64,000 nucleotides of DNA from Thermopolyspora sp040678635 (GCF_040678635.1 NZ_JBFATZ010000011.1:62001-126000); one strand, 5' to 3'. Numbered from the stretch's first letter, positions 34,235-43,855 are shown. A program made the numbers and translations. The notes: a model not told the origin generated them from the sequence alone.

Positions 34235-34831
34235 GTGACAACGGAAGGTTCAGCCCCGGTTCCATTGCCCATGGTCCGGATCGCGTTACCCTGGGTGACG
34301 ACGGTCGCCCGGTTGGTCGTGGCCGGTGTCCTCATCGTGGCCGGCTGGCTGAAGATGGGCGCCCCGGCCATCTCGATCAAGGCGGTCGAGGCGTACGAGC
34401 TCCTGCCGACGGCCGTCGCGGAGATCGTCGGCTATGTCCTGCCGATCCTGGAGATCGTCATCGGGCTGCTGCTGGTCGTCGGGCTGCTCACGCGGCTGGC
34501 GGCGATCGTCGCGGGCCTGCTGATGCTCGCCTTCGTCATCGGCATCGCCTCGGCCTGGGCCCGCGGGCTGAACATCGACTGCGGGTGCTTCGGCGGCGGC
34601 GGGGCCCTGGCGCCGGGTCAGCAGGCCAACTACCTGCCCGAGATCCTGCGTGACCTGGGCATCCTCGCTCTGGCGGCGTGGGTCGCGGTCAAGCCCCCCG
34701 GCCGGCTCGCGCTTGACTCCGCGCTCGGCCTCGCGCCGGGGGCGGAGGACCAAAGGCCCTATCGCGCCGACATCGAGCGGGACGACGATCTCGATGCCGA
34801 CGAGGAACCGAACCGAGAAAAGGACGATTGA
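34235..34831 (+). CDS. MauE/DoxX-like membrane protein
   Basis: A 198-aa protein with four transmembrane helices (about residues 17-37, 55-80, 85-107, 130-147) and a DCGCFGGGG segment between helices 3 and 4, the redox-looking motif of the MauE/DoxX group. It ends in an acidic tail. The following DsbA-like gene overlaps it (TGATG), so the two are made together. It may pass reducing equivalents across the membrane for that thioredoxin (inference). GTG 34235 is used, with GAGGAG upstream; ATG 34211 is in frame and possible. Confidence 0.82.
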   Translation: MTTEGSAPVPLPMVRIALPWVTTVARLVVAGVLIVAGWLKMGAPAISIKAVEAYELLPTAVAEIVGYVLPILEIVIGLLLVVGLLTRLAAIVAGLLMLAFVIGIASAWARGLNIDCGCFGGGGALAPGQQANYLPEILRDLGILALAAWVAVKPPGRLALDSALGLAPGAEDQRPYRADIERDDDLDADEEPNREKDD

Positions 34832-35577
34832 TGGGCAACGCCGCCCGAAAGGCCACCCGGGAGAAGGCCCGTCTCCAGCGTGAGCTGGAGCGGAAGCGGG
34901 AGCAGCGCCGCCGCCAGGTCACGATCACGCTCTCCGTGATCGGGGTGGTGGCGCTGATCGTGGCCCTTGTCGCGATATGGCAGTCCACGCGTAACAAGTC
35001 CGAGGCGTACGCGGGGTCGCTGGCACCGATCAGTCGGCAGGCCGACGGCGACGTGGTGATGGCCAAGGCCGGTGTGAACTCCCCCGTCCTCGACATCTAC
35101 GAGGACTTCCAGTGTCCCTACTGCAAGGTGTTCGAGGAGAGCAGCGGCGACACGATCAAGCGGCTGGCCGCCGAGGGCAAGGTGAAGGTGGTCTACCACC
35201 CCATCACGCTGTTCAGCCAGGAGCCGCTGAAGGGCAACTCGCTGCGCGCCGCGACCGCGCTGCGCTGCGTGCAGGGCGGTGAGCCCTGGATTAGGCTGCA
35301 CGACAGGTTCTTCGCCGAGCAGCCCGACGAGGGCACCGTCGGCTTCGCCGTCGGCGACATCGTCACCTGGGGCAAGGAGGCCGGGGTGACCGACGCCGGG
35401 TTCGAGAACTGCGTGCGCGGCCAGCAGGGCGCGTCCGCGCAGCTCGCCTACTCGTCCGAGACGATCAAGGCCGACAAGATCGACGGCACGCCGAGCGTGC
35501 GGCTCAACGGCAAGGACCTGGGCGACGCCGCGTATGTCGCGGGGTCGCTGGAATCCGCCGTCCTCTCCGCGAAGTAG
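34831..35577 (+). CDS. Membrane-anchored DsbA-like thioredoxin-fold protein
   Basis: A 248-aa protein: a basic N terminus of about 30 residues, one transmembrane helix (31-50), then an outside thioredoxin/DsbA domain with the CPYC active site (Cys95, Cys98, in FQCPYCKVF) and the cis-Pro in IDGTPSVRLNG. Two further Cys (CVQGG and NCVRG) could pair. Its likely role is disulfide formation in secreted proteins. ATG 34831 overlaps the MauE-like stop. A 187-bp gap separates it from lgt. Confidence 0.9.
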   Translation: MGNAARKATREKARLQRELERKREQRRRQVTITLSVIGVVALIVALVAIWQSTRNKSEAYAGSLAPISRQADGDVVMAKAGVNSPVLDIYEDFQCPYCKVFEESSGDTIKRLAAEGKVKVVYHPITLFSQEPLKGNSLRAATALRCVQGGEPWIRLHDRFFAEQPDEGTVGFAVGDIVTWGKEAGVTDAGFENCVRGQQGASAQLAYSSETIKADKIDGTPSVRLNGKDLGDAAYVAGSLESAVLSAK

Positions 35578-35751
35578 GACCCGCGAGCCTTCGGCGACGG
35601 GACGGCTCGAAAAGGAACGAAAGAAAAAAGACGAAAAGGGAAGCGTGCGGCCGAGACGCCGACGGGCGTCCCGGCCTCATGCCGTGCCCCCGAAATGCTC
35701 ACGATCGAATCGGAGGACGCGAGGTTGGGAGCGCGCGTGACGGGAGTACGG

Positions 35752-35757
35752 TAACGT
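35752..35757 (+). promoter_or_regulatory. Candidate -10 box for lgt
   Basis: TAACGT fits TANNNT and ends 7 nt before the lgt ATG, so a leaderless transcript is likely. No ribosome-binding site lies in that gap. Confidence 0.45.
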
Positions 35758-35764
35758 CCCTGGC

Positions 35765-36883
35765 ATGCCGCTTGCGTCGATTCCCAGCCCGTCACAGGGG
35801 GTCTGGTACCTGGGTCCGATTCCGCTGCGGGCCTATGCGTTCTGCATCATCCTCGGCGTCGTCGCCGCCGTCATCATCGGCGAGCGCCGCTGGCGTGCGC
35901 GGGGCGGCGCGCCCGGCACGGTGACCGATCTGGCCGTCTGGGCCGTGCCCTTCGGCCTGGTCGGAGGCCGGCTCTACCACGTCATCACCGACTGGCAGCT
36001 GTACTTCGGGCCCGACGCGGTCAACGAGCCGATCGAGGCCCTGTTCATCTGGAACGGCGGCCTCGGCATCTGGGGCGCGATCGCGCTCGGCGCGGTCGGC
36101 GTGTGGATCGGCTGCCGCAGACGGGGCATCTCGCTGTCGGCGATGGCCGACACCCTGGCGCCCGGCATCGTCATCGCGCAGGCCATCGGCCGCTGGGGCA
36201 ACTACTTCAACCAGGAGCTGTTCGGCGGGCCGACGGACCTGCCGTGGGGCCTGGAGATCGACCCGGGCAGGCCGGGCACCGTGCCCGGTGAGCTGACCTA
36301 CCACCCGACGTTCCTGTACGAGTCGCTGTGGGACCTCGCGCTGGGGCTCGTGCTGATCTGGGTGGGCAGGCGTTTCGTCCTGCGCCACGGCCGGCTGTTC
36401 GCGCTGTACGTCGCCGGCTACACCCTCGGGCGCTTCTGGATCGAGGGCATGCGCGTCGATCCCGCGCACGAGATCCTGGGCCTGCGGCTCAACCAGTGGA
36501 CCTCCATCGTCATCTTCATCGGTGCCGTCGTGTACTTCTACGCGACCCGCAACAAGACCACCGAGGAGTCGCTCGGCGTCGATGTCGCCCCCGCCGACGC
36601 GGCCGACCCGTCCGACCCCGCCGACCCGTCAGACGCGGCCGACCCGGCCGACGAGGACGAGACGCGGGCGGAGCCCGGCGACGAGGTCGAGACCACCGCG
36701 GCCGCGCGCGCGGACGACGATCCCGACCCCGCGCATCTCCGTGGCGAGGCGGACCAGGAAGAGCTTGACAGAGATCGGACCGGCGAAGACCAAACCGACG
36801 AAGACAAGGCCGGCCGGGATGAGACCTCCGGCGAGGGCAAGGCGGCCGAGCCCGTGCCCGACCGGGGGGCCGGCCAGCGATGA
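35765..36883 (+). CDS. lgt: Prolipoprotein diacylglyceryl transferase
   Basis: A 372-aa membrane enzyme that adds diacylglycerol to the lipobox Cys of prolipoproteins. Seven hydrophobic segments, the Lgt signature GRWGNYFNQELFG with Arg143, and LGRFWIEGMR with Arg223 and Arg230. The position of E. coli His103 reads GGLGIWG, with Trp in place of His, as I recall is common in actinobacteria. Residues 263-372 form an acidic tail with Asp-Pro-Ser/Ala-Asp repeats absent from E. coli Lgt. Its substrates include at least four lipoproteins of this window. The stop overlaps the next ATG. Confidence 0.95.
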   Translation: MPLASIPSPSQGVWYLGPIPLRAYAFCIILGVVAAVIIGERRWRARGGAPGTVTDLAVWAVPFGLVGGRLYHVITDWQLYFGPDAVNEPIEALFIWNGGLGIWGAIALGAVGVWIGCRRRGISLSAMADTLAPGIVIAQAIGRWGNYFNQELFGGPTDLPWGLEIDPGRPGTVPGELTYHPTFLYESLWDLALGLVLIWVGRRFVLRHGRLFALYVAGYTLGRFWIEGMRVDPAHEILGLRLNQWTSIVIFIGAVVYFYATRNKTTEESLGVDVAPADAADPSDPADPSDAADPADEDETRAEPGDEVETTAAARADDDPDPAHLRGEADQEELDRDRTGEDQTDEDKAGRDETSGEGKAAEPVPDRGAGQR

Positions 36884-38226
36884 CGTCAGGCGGGCGCGGG
36901 GGGCGCGCCAGGCCACGCCGCCGCAGGCGGGACGCCACGGGCGAGCGGTCGGCGGTCCGGCCGCCCTCGGCCGAGCGGCCGGCGCGGCGAGCCCCCGCCG
37001 AACAGCCACCCGTCAACCACCCGTCCCCGGACCAGCCTCCGCGTCGCCGGTACGCCGACGATCAGGCGGGGTACCGCCCGCCCGCGGATTCCGACCCTCC
37101 GGGCGGGCTGTTCGCGGCCCGGCCGACGACCGGCCATCCTGCCGCGAACCCGCCCGCGCAGGCGATGCCGCCCGGCGGGCGGCCGTTCGCGCAGTATCCG
37201 CCCGGGGATCAGGCGCCGCCCGCGGGGCCGTTCCCCGACCGCCCGGTGCGGCCCGCGCCGGGGACGCCGTCCCGGGGCCGGGTCACGGCCGGACGCTGGT
37301 TCACCGAACAGGCGGACGGCGAGCCGCCTCCCGTTGAGCCGCACTCCGTTGAGCCACCTTTCGTCGAGTCGCCGCCCGCGTCGGCGGCGGCGGGCGCGAG
37401 CGGGAAACGCAAGGCGGACAAGCGCTCCAAGCGGCGCAGGTCCTCGTGGTCCCTGGGCGCGCTCGCCGACTGGGGTCTGGACGAGCGGCAGCAGCGCGTT
37501 CTGCTCGGCATCGCCGGCGGCGCCGCCGTACTGGCCATGGCGATCGTGCTCACCGTGCTGGTCGCGCGGGTCGCGGAGCTGTCGGAGCCGCCCCCGGCCG
37601 CCGCGGGAGGCGCCCTGCGGATCGACCTGGCCCGGCCCGACGACTACCAGGGGTGGCGATCGCTGCCGCAGTTCGCGCCGATCGCCGACCGCGAGAGCGA
37701 CCCGGCGCCGCTCACCGCCGAGGAGATCTTCCGCGTGAAGACGTTGAAGAGCGGGAAGATCACGTTGCGGCTCGTGCAGCGGCAGGCCGACAAGGACTGC
37801 TCGGTCGCGTTGTGGGGCGACGAACTGCTCGCCAAACTCGCCGAGACCGGCTGCACGCAGGCGGTGCGCGGGCTCTACCGCAGCGCCGACGGCCGGTACG
37901 TCGCCCAGTACACCCTGTTCAACATGTCCGGGGTCGCCGCGGCGGACGGCTTCGTCCAGGCGCTGACCACGCTGCACCGGGATGGCTGGGTCCGCCCGCT
38001 TGATGACCCCTCGGCGGTCTTCCCCGCCGACGGCTACACCGAGGCGAGCGGGCACGCGATGGGGCACCTGGCCGCGTTGGTCTGGGTCGGGCGCGCCGAC
38101 GGGGCCGAGCCGACGGCCAGGGACGACTTCGTCGCCTTGGCGCTCGCCGTACGGGGGGCGGAGAAGGCGGTGTTCGCGCGGGTGGTGGCGGCGGGCGGCG
38201 AGGCCGCGACGCCGCAGCCCCGGTAA
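36880..38226 (+). CDS. Pro-rich membrane-anchored protein, paralogue A
   Basis: A 448-aa protein of unknown function. Residues 1-200 are Pro/Arg/Gly-rich and disordered-looking and end in a Lys/Arg cluster. One transmembrane helix at 208-229 is followed by an outside domain of about 215 residues. That domain contains FAPIADRESDPAPLTAEE, two Cys (DCSVALWG and GCTQAVRG) and LFNMSG. The same pattern recurs in the next gene, so they are tandem paralogues. ATG 36880 overlaps the lgt stop by ATGA. Confidence 0.8.
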   Translation: MTSGGRGGRARPRRRRRDATGERSAVRPPSAERPARRAPAEQPPVNHPSPDQPPRRRYADDQAGYRPPADSDPPGGLFAARPTTGHPAANPPAQAMPPGGRPFAQYPPGDQAPPAGPFPDRPVRPAPGTPSRGRVTAGRWFTEQADGEPPPVEPHSVEPPFVESPPASAAAGASGKRKADKRSKRRRSSWSLGALADWGLDERQQRVLLGIAGGAAVLAMAIVLTVLVARVAELSEPPPAAAGGALRIDLARPDDYQGWRSLPQFAPIADRESDPAPLTAEEIFRVKTLKSGKITLRLVQRQADKDCSVALWGDELLAKLAETGCTQAVRGLYRSADGRYVAQYTLFNMSGVAAADGFVQALTTLHRDGWVRPLDDPSAVFPADGYTEASGHAMGHLAALVWVGRADGAEPTARDDFVALALAVRGAEKAVFARVVAAGGEAATPQPR

Positions 38227-38237
38227 GGTCGGGGGTC

Positions 38238-38909
38238 ATGCTGGGCCGTATCTGGGACGGCACGTGGGGACGTGCCGCGGTGGTCGTGGCCGTGATCGTC
38301 GTCCTCGCCGTGGGCGCGGGCGGGGCGGCCTGGGTGTGGCTGGACGGCGAGGAGCCGGCGGCCCCGCGCACCTACCGGGGGGAGCGGTCCACCGCGATCT
38401 ACGCCCCCATCGCCACCCGGGAGCGCGACCCGCGCCCGCTCACGCGGGAGGAGGTGCTCGGCCCGGCGACCGCCACGGTGAAGGCGGGCGGCGTGGCCAT
38501 GGTGCGCCGGTCGGCGAGCCTGACCGGGGACTGCGCGAGCGTCGTGTCGGGCGAGGCGGCCGAGGCGCTCGCCGGATGCACCCAGGTCCTGCGCGCGGTG
38601 TACGCGAGCCGGGACGGGGACGTCTCCGGGCAGTTCCTGGTGTTCAACATGGCCGACGCGACGGCCGCGGACGCCCTGGTCGCCGCAGTGGATCCGGCGG
38701 CGGGGCGGGGATTCGCCCGGCTCGCCCCCGATCAGCCCGCCTCGTTCGACGCCGCCAGAAGCTGGGCGCAGGCCCGCGCCCTCGGCCATTTCGTGACGCT
38801 GAGCTGGGTGGGGCCGGTCGGCGACGAGCGGCCCGACCTGACGGGCCCGCAGCTCGCCCTCGACGGCCTCGGACGCGCCCTCCAGCAGCGCGTCGTCGAT
38901 GCCGAGTGA
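38238..38909 (+). CDS. Membrane-anchored protein, paralogue B
   Basis: A 223-aa protein with one N-terminal helix (about residues 12-34) and an outside domain that matches the previous protein: YAPIATRERDPRPLTREE, two Cys (GDCASVV and AGCTQVL), RAVYASRDGDVSGQF and VFNMADATAADAL. It lacks the Pro-rich cytoplasmic half. It lies 12 bp after paralogue A. TAAGGT, which includes the upstream stop codon, ends 8 nt before ATG 38238 and may act as a second -10. Function unknown; the conserved Cys pair probably forms a disulfide. Confidence 0.78.
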   Translation: MLGRIWDGTWGRAAVVVAVIVVLAVGAGGAAWVWLDGEEPAAPRTYRGERSTAIYAPIATRERDPRPLTREEVLGPATATVKAGGVAMVRRSASLTGDCASVVSGEAAEALAGCTQVLRAVYASRDGDVSGQFLVFNMADATAADALVAAVDPAAGRGFARLAPDQPASFDAARSWAQARALGHFVTLSWVGPVGDERPDLTGPQLALDGLGRALQQRVVDAE

Positions 38910-39098
38910 CCGATATCAGCTTTTTTCGAGTGAGATTTCCCTCGGTTTTCGTGATCGTTAACCCCCGTTCGTGACTCCGCCGGGGGCCGCGCATGACGAC
39001 CCCTTGACCCTCCGGGACCAGCGTCTACCCTCTGTTGACCCTCCTGGCGCACCCGCGACCGATGCGAGGCGTGAATCAGGATGTCCTGGGGAATAGGG

Positions 39099-39136
39099 TT
39101 GCGTACCGGACCGTTCGGAACGGAGGATATGCTCCG
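39099..39136 (+). promoter_or_regulatory. Candidate gltB promoter and overlapping palindromes
   Basis: A possible -35 TTGCGT (39099-39104) and -10 GAGGAT (39123-39128) lie 18 bp apart. Over them sit the 13-bp palindrome CCGTTCGGAACGG (39111-39123) and the inverted repeat CGGAG-N6-CTCCG (39121-39136). A regulator here would block the promoter. I do not recognise a GlnR box. Positions 38910-39098 hold no gene; a run of six T at about 38930 is the only terminator-like sign. Confidence 0.35.
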
Positions 39137-39293
39137 ATCGACCGGCTGGACACGGACGGTGAATGTTCGCGATCCAGACCTGGGGGGGACCTTTCCGACA
39201 TGGTGAGGTACTCTCTCTACACCTAACTGCAGCAGGGCCAACGTCGTCCCTCTTGCCTGTAAACCATGCAGACGAGACGACAGGAGGGAATTC

Positions 39294-42200
39294 ATGCCTG
39301 CTGCCCACCTCGGCTTTCCGCAGCCCCAGGGCCTATATGATCCCGCGCACGAACACGACGCCTGCGGCGTGGCCATGGTGGCCGACGTCGCCGGCCGCCG
39401 CAGTCACGACATCGTCGCCAAGGCCCTGACGGCGCTGTGCAACCTCGACCATCGAGGAGCCAAGGGCAGCGAACCGGACACAGGAGACGGCGCCGGCATT
39501 CTCACTCAGGTACCCGACGCGCTGTTCCGGCAGGTGGTGGGCTTCCCGCTGCCGCAGGCGGGCGCGTACGCCGCGGGCATCGCCTTCCTGCCGACGGACC
39601 CGTCGGCGCGCGAGGTCGCGGTGCGCGGGATCGAGGAGATCGCCGCCGAGGAGGGCCTCACCGTTCTCGGCTGGCGGGACATGCCGTACGGCGCCGACAT
39701 CCCGGGCCCGAGCGCCCGCGCGATGATGCCCTTCCTCCGGCAGCTCTTCGTCGCCTCGCCGGGCGGCGAGACCGGCGTCGCGCTCGACCGCCTCGTCTTC
39801 TGCCTGCGCAAGCGCGCCGAGCACGAGGCCAACGTCTACTTCGCCTCGCTGTCGAGCCGGACCATCGTCTACAAGGGGATGCTGACGACGCCGCAGCTGG
39901 AGCGGTTCTTCCCCGACCTGTCGGACGAGCGCTACGACACCGCCATCGCCCTGGTCCACTCGCGCTTTTCCACCAACACCTTCCCGTCGTGGCCGCTGGC
40001 GCACCCGTACCGGTACATCGCGCACAACGGCGAGATCAACACCGTCCGCGGCAACCGGAACTGGATGCGCGCCCGCGAGGCGATGCTCGCCACCGGCCTC
40101 ATCCCCGGCGACCTGCGGCGGCTGTTCCCGATCTGCGACCCCGACGCCTCCGACACCGCCTCCTTCGACGAGGTCCTGGAGCTGCTGCACCTGGGCGGCC
40201 GGTCGCTGCCGCACGCCGTGCTGATGATGATCCCCGAGGCGTGGGAGAACCACACCGAGATGGATCCGGCGCGACGCGCCTTCTACGAGTTCCACTCCAC
40301 GCTGATGGAGGCCTGGGACGGCCCGGCGTCGATCACCTTCAGCGACGGCACGCTCGTCGGCGCGGTGCTCGACCGCAACGGCCTGCGCCCGGGACGGTTC
40401 TGGGTGACCGACGACGGGCTGGTCGTGCTCGCCTCCGAGGCCGGCGTGCTCGACATCGCGCCGGAGAAGGTGATCCGCAAGGGCCGGCTGCAGCCGGGCC
40501 GCATGTTCCTGGTGGACACCGCCCAGGGCAAGATCATCGAGGATGACGAGATCAAGGCCGAGCTGGCGGCGGCGGAGCCGTACGGGGAGTGGCTGCACGC
40601 CGGACTGGTCCGGTTCGAGGAGCTGCCCGAGCGCAGCCGCGAGATCGTCACCGGCGAGACGCTGGTGAAGCGGCAGCAGACCTTCGGCTACACCGAGGAG
40701 GAGCTGCGCGTCATCCTCGCGCCGATGGCCCGCACCGGCGCCGAGCCGATCGGCTCGATGGGCACCGACACGCCGGTCGCCGTGCTGTCGGAGAGGCCGA
40801 GGCTGCTGTTCGACTACTTCAGCCAGCTGTTCGCGCAGGTCACCAACCCGCCCCTGGACGCGATCCGGGAGGAGCTGGTCACCTCGCTGCAGACCACGAT
40901 CGGCCCCGAGGGCAACCTGCTCGCCCCCGGCCCGGCCTCGTGCCGCCGCCTCGTGCTGCCGTACCCGGTGATCGACAACGACGAGCTCGCCAAGATCGTC
41001 CACATCAACGACGAGGGCGCGCTGCCCGGCTTCCAGCCGTACGTGGTCTCCGGCCTCTACCCGGCCGCGGGCGGCGGCGAGGCGCTGCTGCACCGCCTGG
41101 AGGAGATCTGCCTGGAGGTGTCGCGGGCGATCGAGAACGGCGCGCGCATCATCGTGTTGTCCGACCGCGGCTCCGACGCCGTGCACGCGCCGATCCCGTC
41201 GCTGCTGCTCACCGGCGCGGTGCACCACCACCTGATCCGGGAGAAGTCCCGCACCCGGGTCGGCCTGGTGATCGAGACCGGCGAGGCCCGCGAGTGCCAC
41301 CACATGGCCCTGCTCATCGGGTACGGCGCCAGCGCCATCAACCCCTACCTCGCCATCGAGACCGTGCTGGACATGGCCCGTGACGGGCGCGCCGGAGGCC
41401 GGCTCGACGTCGATCCGGCCAAGGCCGTGCGCAACCTCATCAAGGCGTACGGCAAGGGCGTTTTGAAGATCATGTCGAAGATGGGCGTCTCCACGGTCGC
41501 CTCGTACACCGGGGCGCAGATCTTCGAGGCGCTCGGCCTCGGCAAGGAGGTCATCGACGCCTGCTTCACCGGCACCACCTCCCGCCTGGGCGGCGTCGGC
41601 TTCGCCGAGCTGGCCGAGGAGGTCGCCCGGCGGCACCGCCGCGCCTACCCGCGGGCGGAGAACGCGCACCGGCGGCTGGAGGTCGGCGGGGAGTACCAGT
41701 GGCGGCGCGAGGGCGAGCCGCACCTGTTCAACCCCGAGACCGTGTTCAAGCTGCAGCACGCCACCCGCACCCGCCGGTACGAGATCTTCAAGGAGTACAC
41801 GGGCCTGGTCGACTCGCGGGCCGAGCGGCTGATGACGCTGCGCGGGCTGTTCAAGCTGCGCGAGGGCGTGCGCCCGCCGGTGCCGATCGAGGAGGTCGAG
41901 CCGGTCGAGAGCATCGTCAAGCGGTTCTCCACGGGCGCGATGTCCTACGGGTCGATCTCGATGGAGGCGCACGAGACCCTCGCCATCGCCATGAACCGGC
42001 TGGGCGCCAAGTCCAACACCGGCGAGGGCGGCGAGGACCCCGAGCGCCTGTACGACCCGAACCGGCGCAGCGCGATCAAGCAGGTGGCCTCCGGCCGCTT
42101 CGGCGTCACCTCCGAGTACCTGGTGAACGCCGACGACCTGCAGATCAAGATGGCCCAGGGCGCCAAGCCCGGCGAGGGCGGCCAGCTCCCCGGCCACAAG

Positions 42201-43820
42201 GTCTACCCGTGGATCGCCAAGACCCGGCACTCCACCCCGGGCGTCGGCCTCATCTCGCCGCCGCCGCACCACGACATCTACTCGATCGAGGACCTCGCCC
42301 AGCTCATCCACGACCTGAAGAACTCCAACCCCAAGGCCCGGGTGCACGTCAAGCTCGTGGCCGAGGTCGGGGTCGGCACGGTCGCGGCGGGCGTGTCCAA
42401 GGCCCACGCCGACGTGGTGCTGATCTCCGGTCACGACGGCGGCACCGGCGCCTCCCCGCTGACCTCGATCAAGCACGCGGGCGCGCCGTGGGAGCTCGGC
42501 CTCGCCGAGACCCAGCAGACGCTGCTGCTCAACGGCCTGCGCGACCGCATCGTGGTGCAGGTGGACGGCCAGCTCAAGACCGGCCGCGACGTGGTGATCG
42601 CCGCGCTGCTCGGCGCGGAGGAGTTCGGCTTCGCCACCGCCCCGCTGGTCGTGTCCGGCTGCGTGATGATGCGCGTGTGCCACCTGGACACCTGCCCGGT
42701 CGGCGTGGCCACGCAGAACCCCGAGCTGCGCAAGCGCTTCACCGGCAAGCCGGAGTTCGTGGTCAACTTCTTCGAGTTCATCGCCGAGGAGGTGCGCGAG
42801 TACCTGGCGGCGCTGGGCTTCCGCAGCCTGGACGAGGCGATCGGCCACGCCGAGATGCTCGACACGCAGGCGGCGCTCGACCATTGGAAGGCCGCCGGGC
42901 TCGACCTGTCGCCGATCCTGCACCAGCCCGAGCTGCCCGAGGGCACGCCGCTGCGCAGGGTCGCCGAACAGGACCACGGCCTGGACAAGGCGCTGGACAA
43001 CACGCTCATTCAGCTCGCCGAGGGGGCGCTGGAGTACGGCGACCGCGTCACGCTCGAACTGCCCATCCGCAACGTCAACCGCACGGTCGGCACCATGCTC
43101 GGCCACGAGGTGACCAGGCGGTACGGCGGCGCCGGGCTGCCCGACGACACCATCGACGTCAGCTTCACCGGCTCGGCGGGCAACTCCTTCGGGGCGTTCG
43201 TGCCCAAGGGGATCACGCTGCGGCTGACCGGCGACGCCAACGACTACCTCGGCAAGGGCCTGTCCGGCGGGCGGATCGTCGTCCGCCCGCACGCCGACGC
43301 GCCGTTCGCGCCGGAGACCCAGGTGATCTCGGGCAACGTCGGCCTGTACGGCGCGACCTCGGGCGAGGTGTTCATCCGGGGCCTGGTGGGCGAGCGGTTC
43401 TGCGTGCGCAACTCGGGCGCGACCGCGGTCGTCGAGGGCGTGGGCGACCACGGCTGCGAGTACATGACCGGCGGCCGGGCCGTGGTGCTCGGGCCCACCG
43501 GCCGCAACTTCGCGGCCGGCATGTCGGGCGGCATCGCGTACGTGCTGGATCTGAAGCCCGAGCGGGTCAACCGGGAGATGGTCGCCCTGGAGGAGCCGGA
43601 CGAGCAGGACTCGGAGTTCCTCCGCGAGATCGTCGAGCGGCACCTGACCGAGACCGGCTCCACCGTCGCCAAGGCGCTGCTCGCCGACTGGGAGCTCGCG
43701 CTGCCGAGGTTCAGCAAGATCATGCCGCTGGACTTCAAGCGGGTCCTCGCCGCGCGGGCCGCCGCGGAGGCCGAAGGGCGCGACGTCGATGAGGCGATCA
43801 TGGCCGCCTCGCACGGGTAG
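39294..43820 (+). CDS. gltB: Glutamate synthase (NADPH) large subunit
   Basis: A 1508-aa enzyme making two glutamates from glutamine and 2-oxoglutarate. A 23-residue propeptide precedes the nucleophile Cys24 (HDACGVAM) of the class II glutaminase domain. The central and FMN-binding domains follow (GGEDPERLYDPN, GQLPGHKVYPW, SGHDGGTGASP). The 3Fe-4S cluster Cys are 1123, 1129 and 1134 (SGCVMMRVCHLDTCPVG). The C-terminal GXGXG beta-helix domain is complete. ATG 39294 follows GGAGGG. gltD follows 110 bp downstream. Confidence 0.97.
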   Translation: MPAAHLGFPQPQGLYDPAHEHDACGVAMVADVAGRRSHDIVAKALTALCNLDHRGAKGSEPDTGDGAGILTQVPDALFRQVVGFPLPQAGAYAAGIAFLPTDPSAREVAVRGIEEIAAEEGLTVLGWRDMPYGADIPGPSARAMMPFLRQLFVASPGGETGVALDRLVFCLRKRAEHEANVYFASLSSRTIVYKGMLTTPQLERFFPDLSDERYDTAIALVHSRFSTNTFPSWPLAHPYRYIAHNGEINTVRGNRNWMRAREAMLATGLIPGDLRRLFPICDPDASDTASFDEVLELLHLGGRSLPHAVLMMIPEAWENHTEMDPARRAFYEFHSTLMEAWDGPASITFSDGTLVGAVLDRNGLRPGRFWVTDDGLVVLASEAGVLDIAPEKVIRKGRLQPGRMFLVDTAQGKIIEDDEIKAELAAAEPYGEWLHAGLVRFEELPERSREIVTGETLVKRQQTFGYTEEELRVILAPMARTGAEPIGSMGTDTPVAVLSERPRLLFDYFSQLFAQVTNPPLDAIREELVTSLQTTIGPEGNLLAPGPASCRRLVLPYPVIDNDELAKIVHINDEGALPGFQPYVVSGLYPAAGGGEALLHRLEEICLEVSRAIENGARIIVLSDRGSDAVHAPIPSLLLTGAVHHHLIREKSRTRVGLVIETGEARECHHMALLIGYGASAINPYLAIETVLDMARDGRAGGRLDVDPAKAVRNLIKAYGKGVLKIMSKMGVSTVASYTGAQIFEALGLGKEVIDACFTGTTSRLGGVGFAELAEEVARRHRRAYPRAENAHRRLEVGGEYQWRREGEPHLFNPETVFKLQHATRTRRYEIFKEYTGLVDSRAERLMTLRGLFKLREGVRPPVPIEEVEPVESIVKRFSTGAMSYGSISMEAHETLAIAMNRLGAKSNTGEGGEDPERLYDPNRRSAIKQVASGRFGVTSEYLVNADDLQIKMAQGAKPGEGGQLPGHKVYPWIAKTRHSTPGVGLISPPPHHDIYSIEDLAQLIHDLKNSNPKARVHVKLVAEVGVGTVAAGVSKAHADVVLISGHDGGTGASPLTSIKHAGAPWELGLAETQQTLLLNGLRDRIVVQVDGQLKTGRDVVIAALLGAEEFGFATAPLVVSGCVMMRVCHLDTCPVGVATQNPELRKRFTGKPEFVVNFFEFIAEEVREYLAALGFRSLDEAIGHAEMLDTQAALDHWKAAGLDLSPILHQPELPEGTPLRRVAEQDHGLDKALDNTLIQLAEGALEYGDRVTLELPIRNVNRTVGTMLGHEVTRRYGGAGLPDDTIDVSFTGSAGNSFGAFVPKGITLRLTGDANDYLGKGLSGGRIVVRPHADAPFAPETQVISGNVGLYGATSGEVFIRGLVGERFCVRNSGATAVVEGVGDHGCEYMTGGRAVVLGPTGRNFAAGMSGGIAYVLDLKPERVNREMVALEEPDEQDSEFLREIVERHLTETGSTVAKALLADWELALPRFSKIMPLDFKRVLAARAAAEAEGRDVDEAIMAASHG

Positions 43821-43855
43821 CCGCGGCCGTTTCTCCGCCGCCGTACCCGCCCCGG

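Noticed and set aside
38910..39293. A riboswitch or small gene before gltB
   Set aside because: Short frames exist, but none has a ribosome-binding site with believable codon use, and I could not fold a known riboswitch core. Palindromes at the promoter explain the structure better.
39333..43814. A 1493-codon open frame on the minus strand opposite gltB
   Set aside because: It is the mirror of a perfectly conserved glutamate synthase. At this GC content antisense frames stay open by chance, and the peptide is Gly/Arg/Val/His-rich with no domain.
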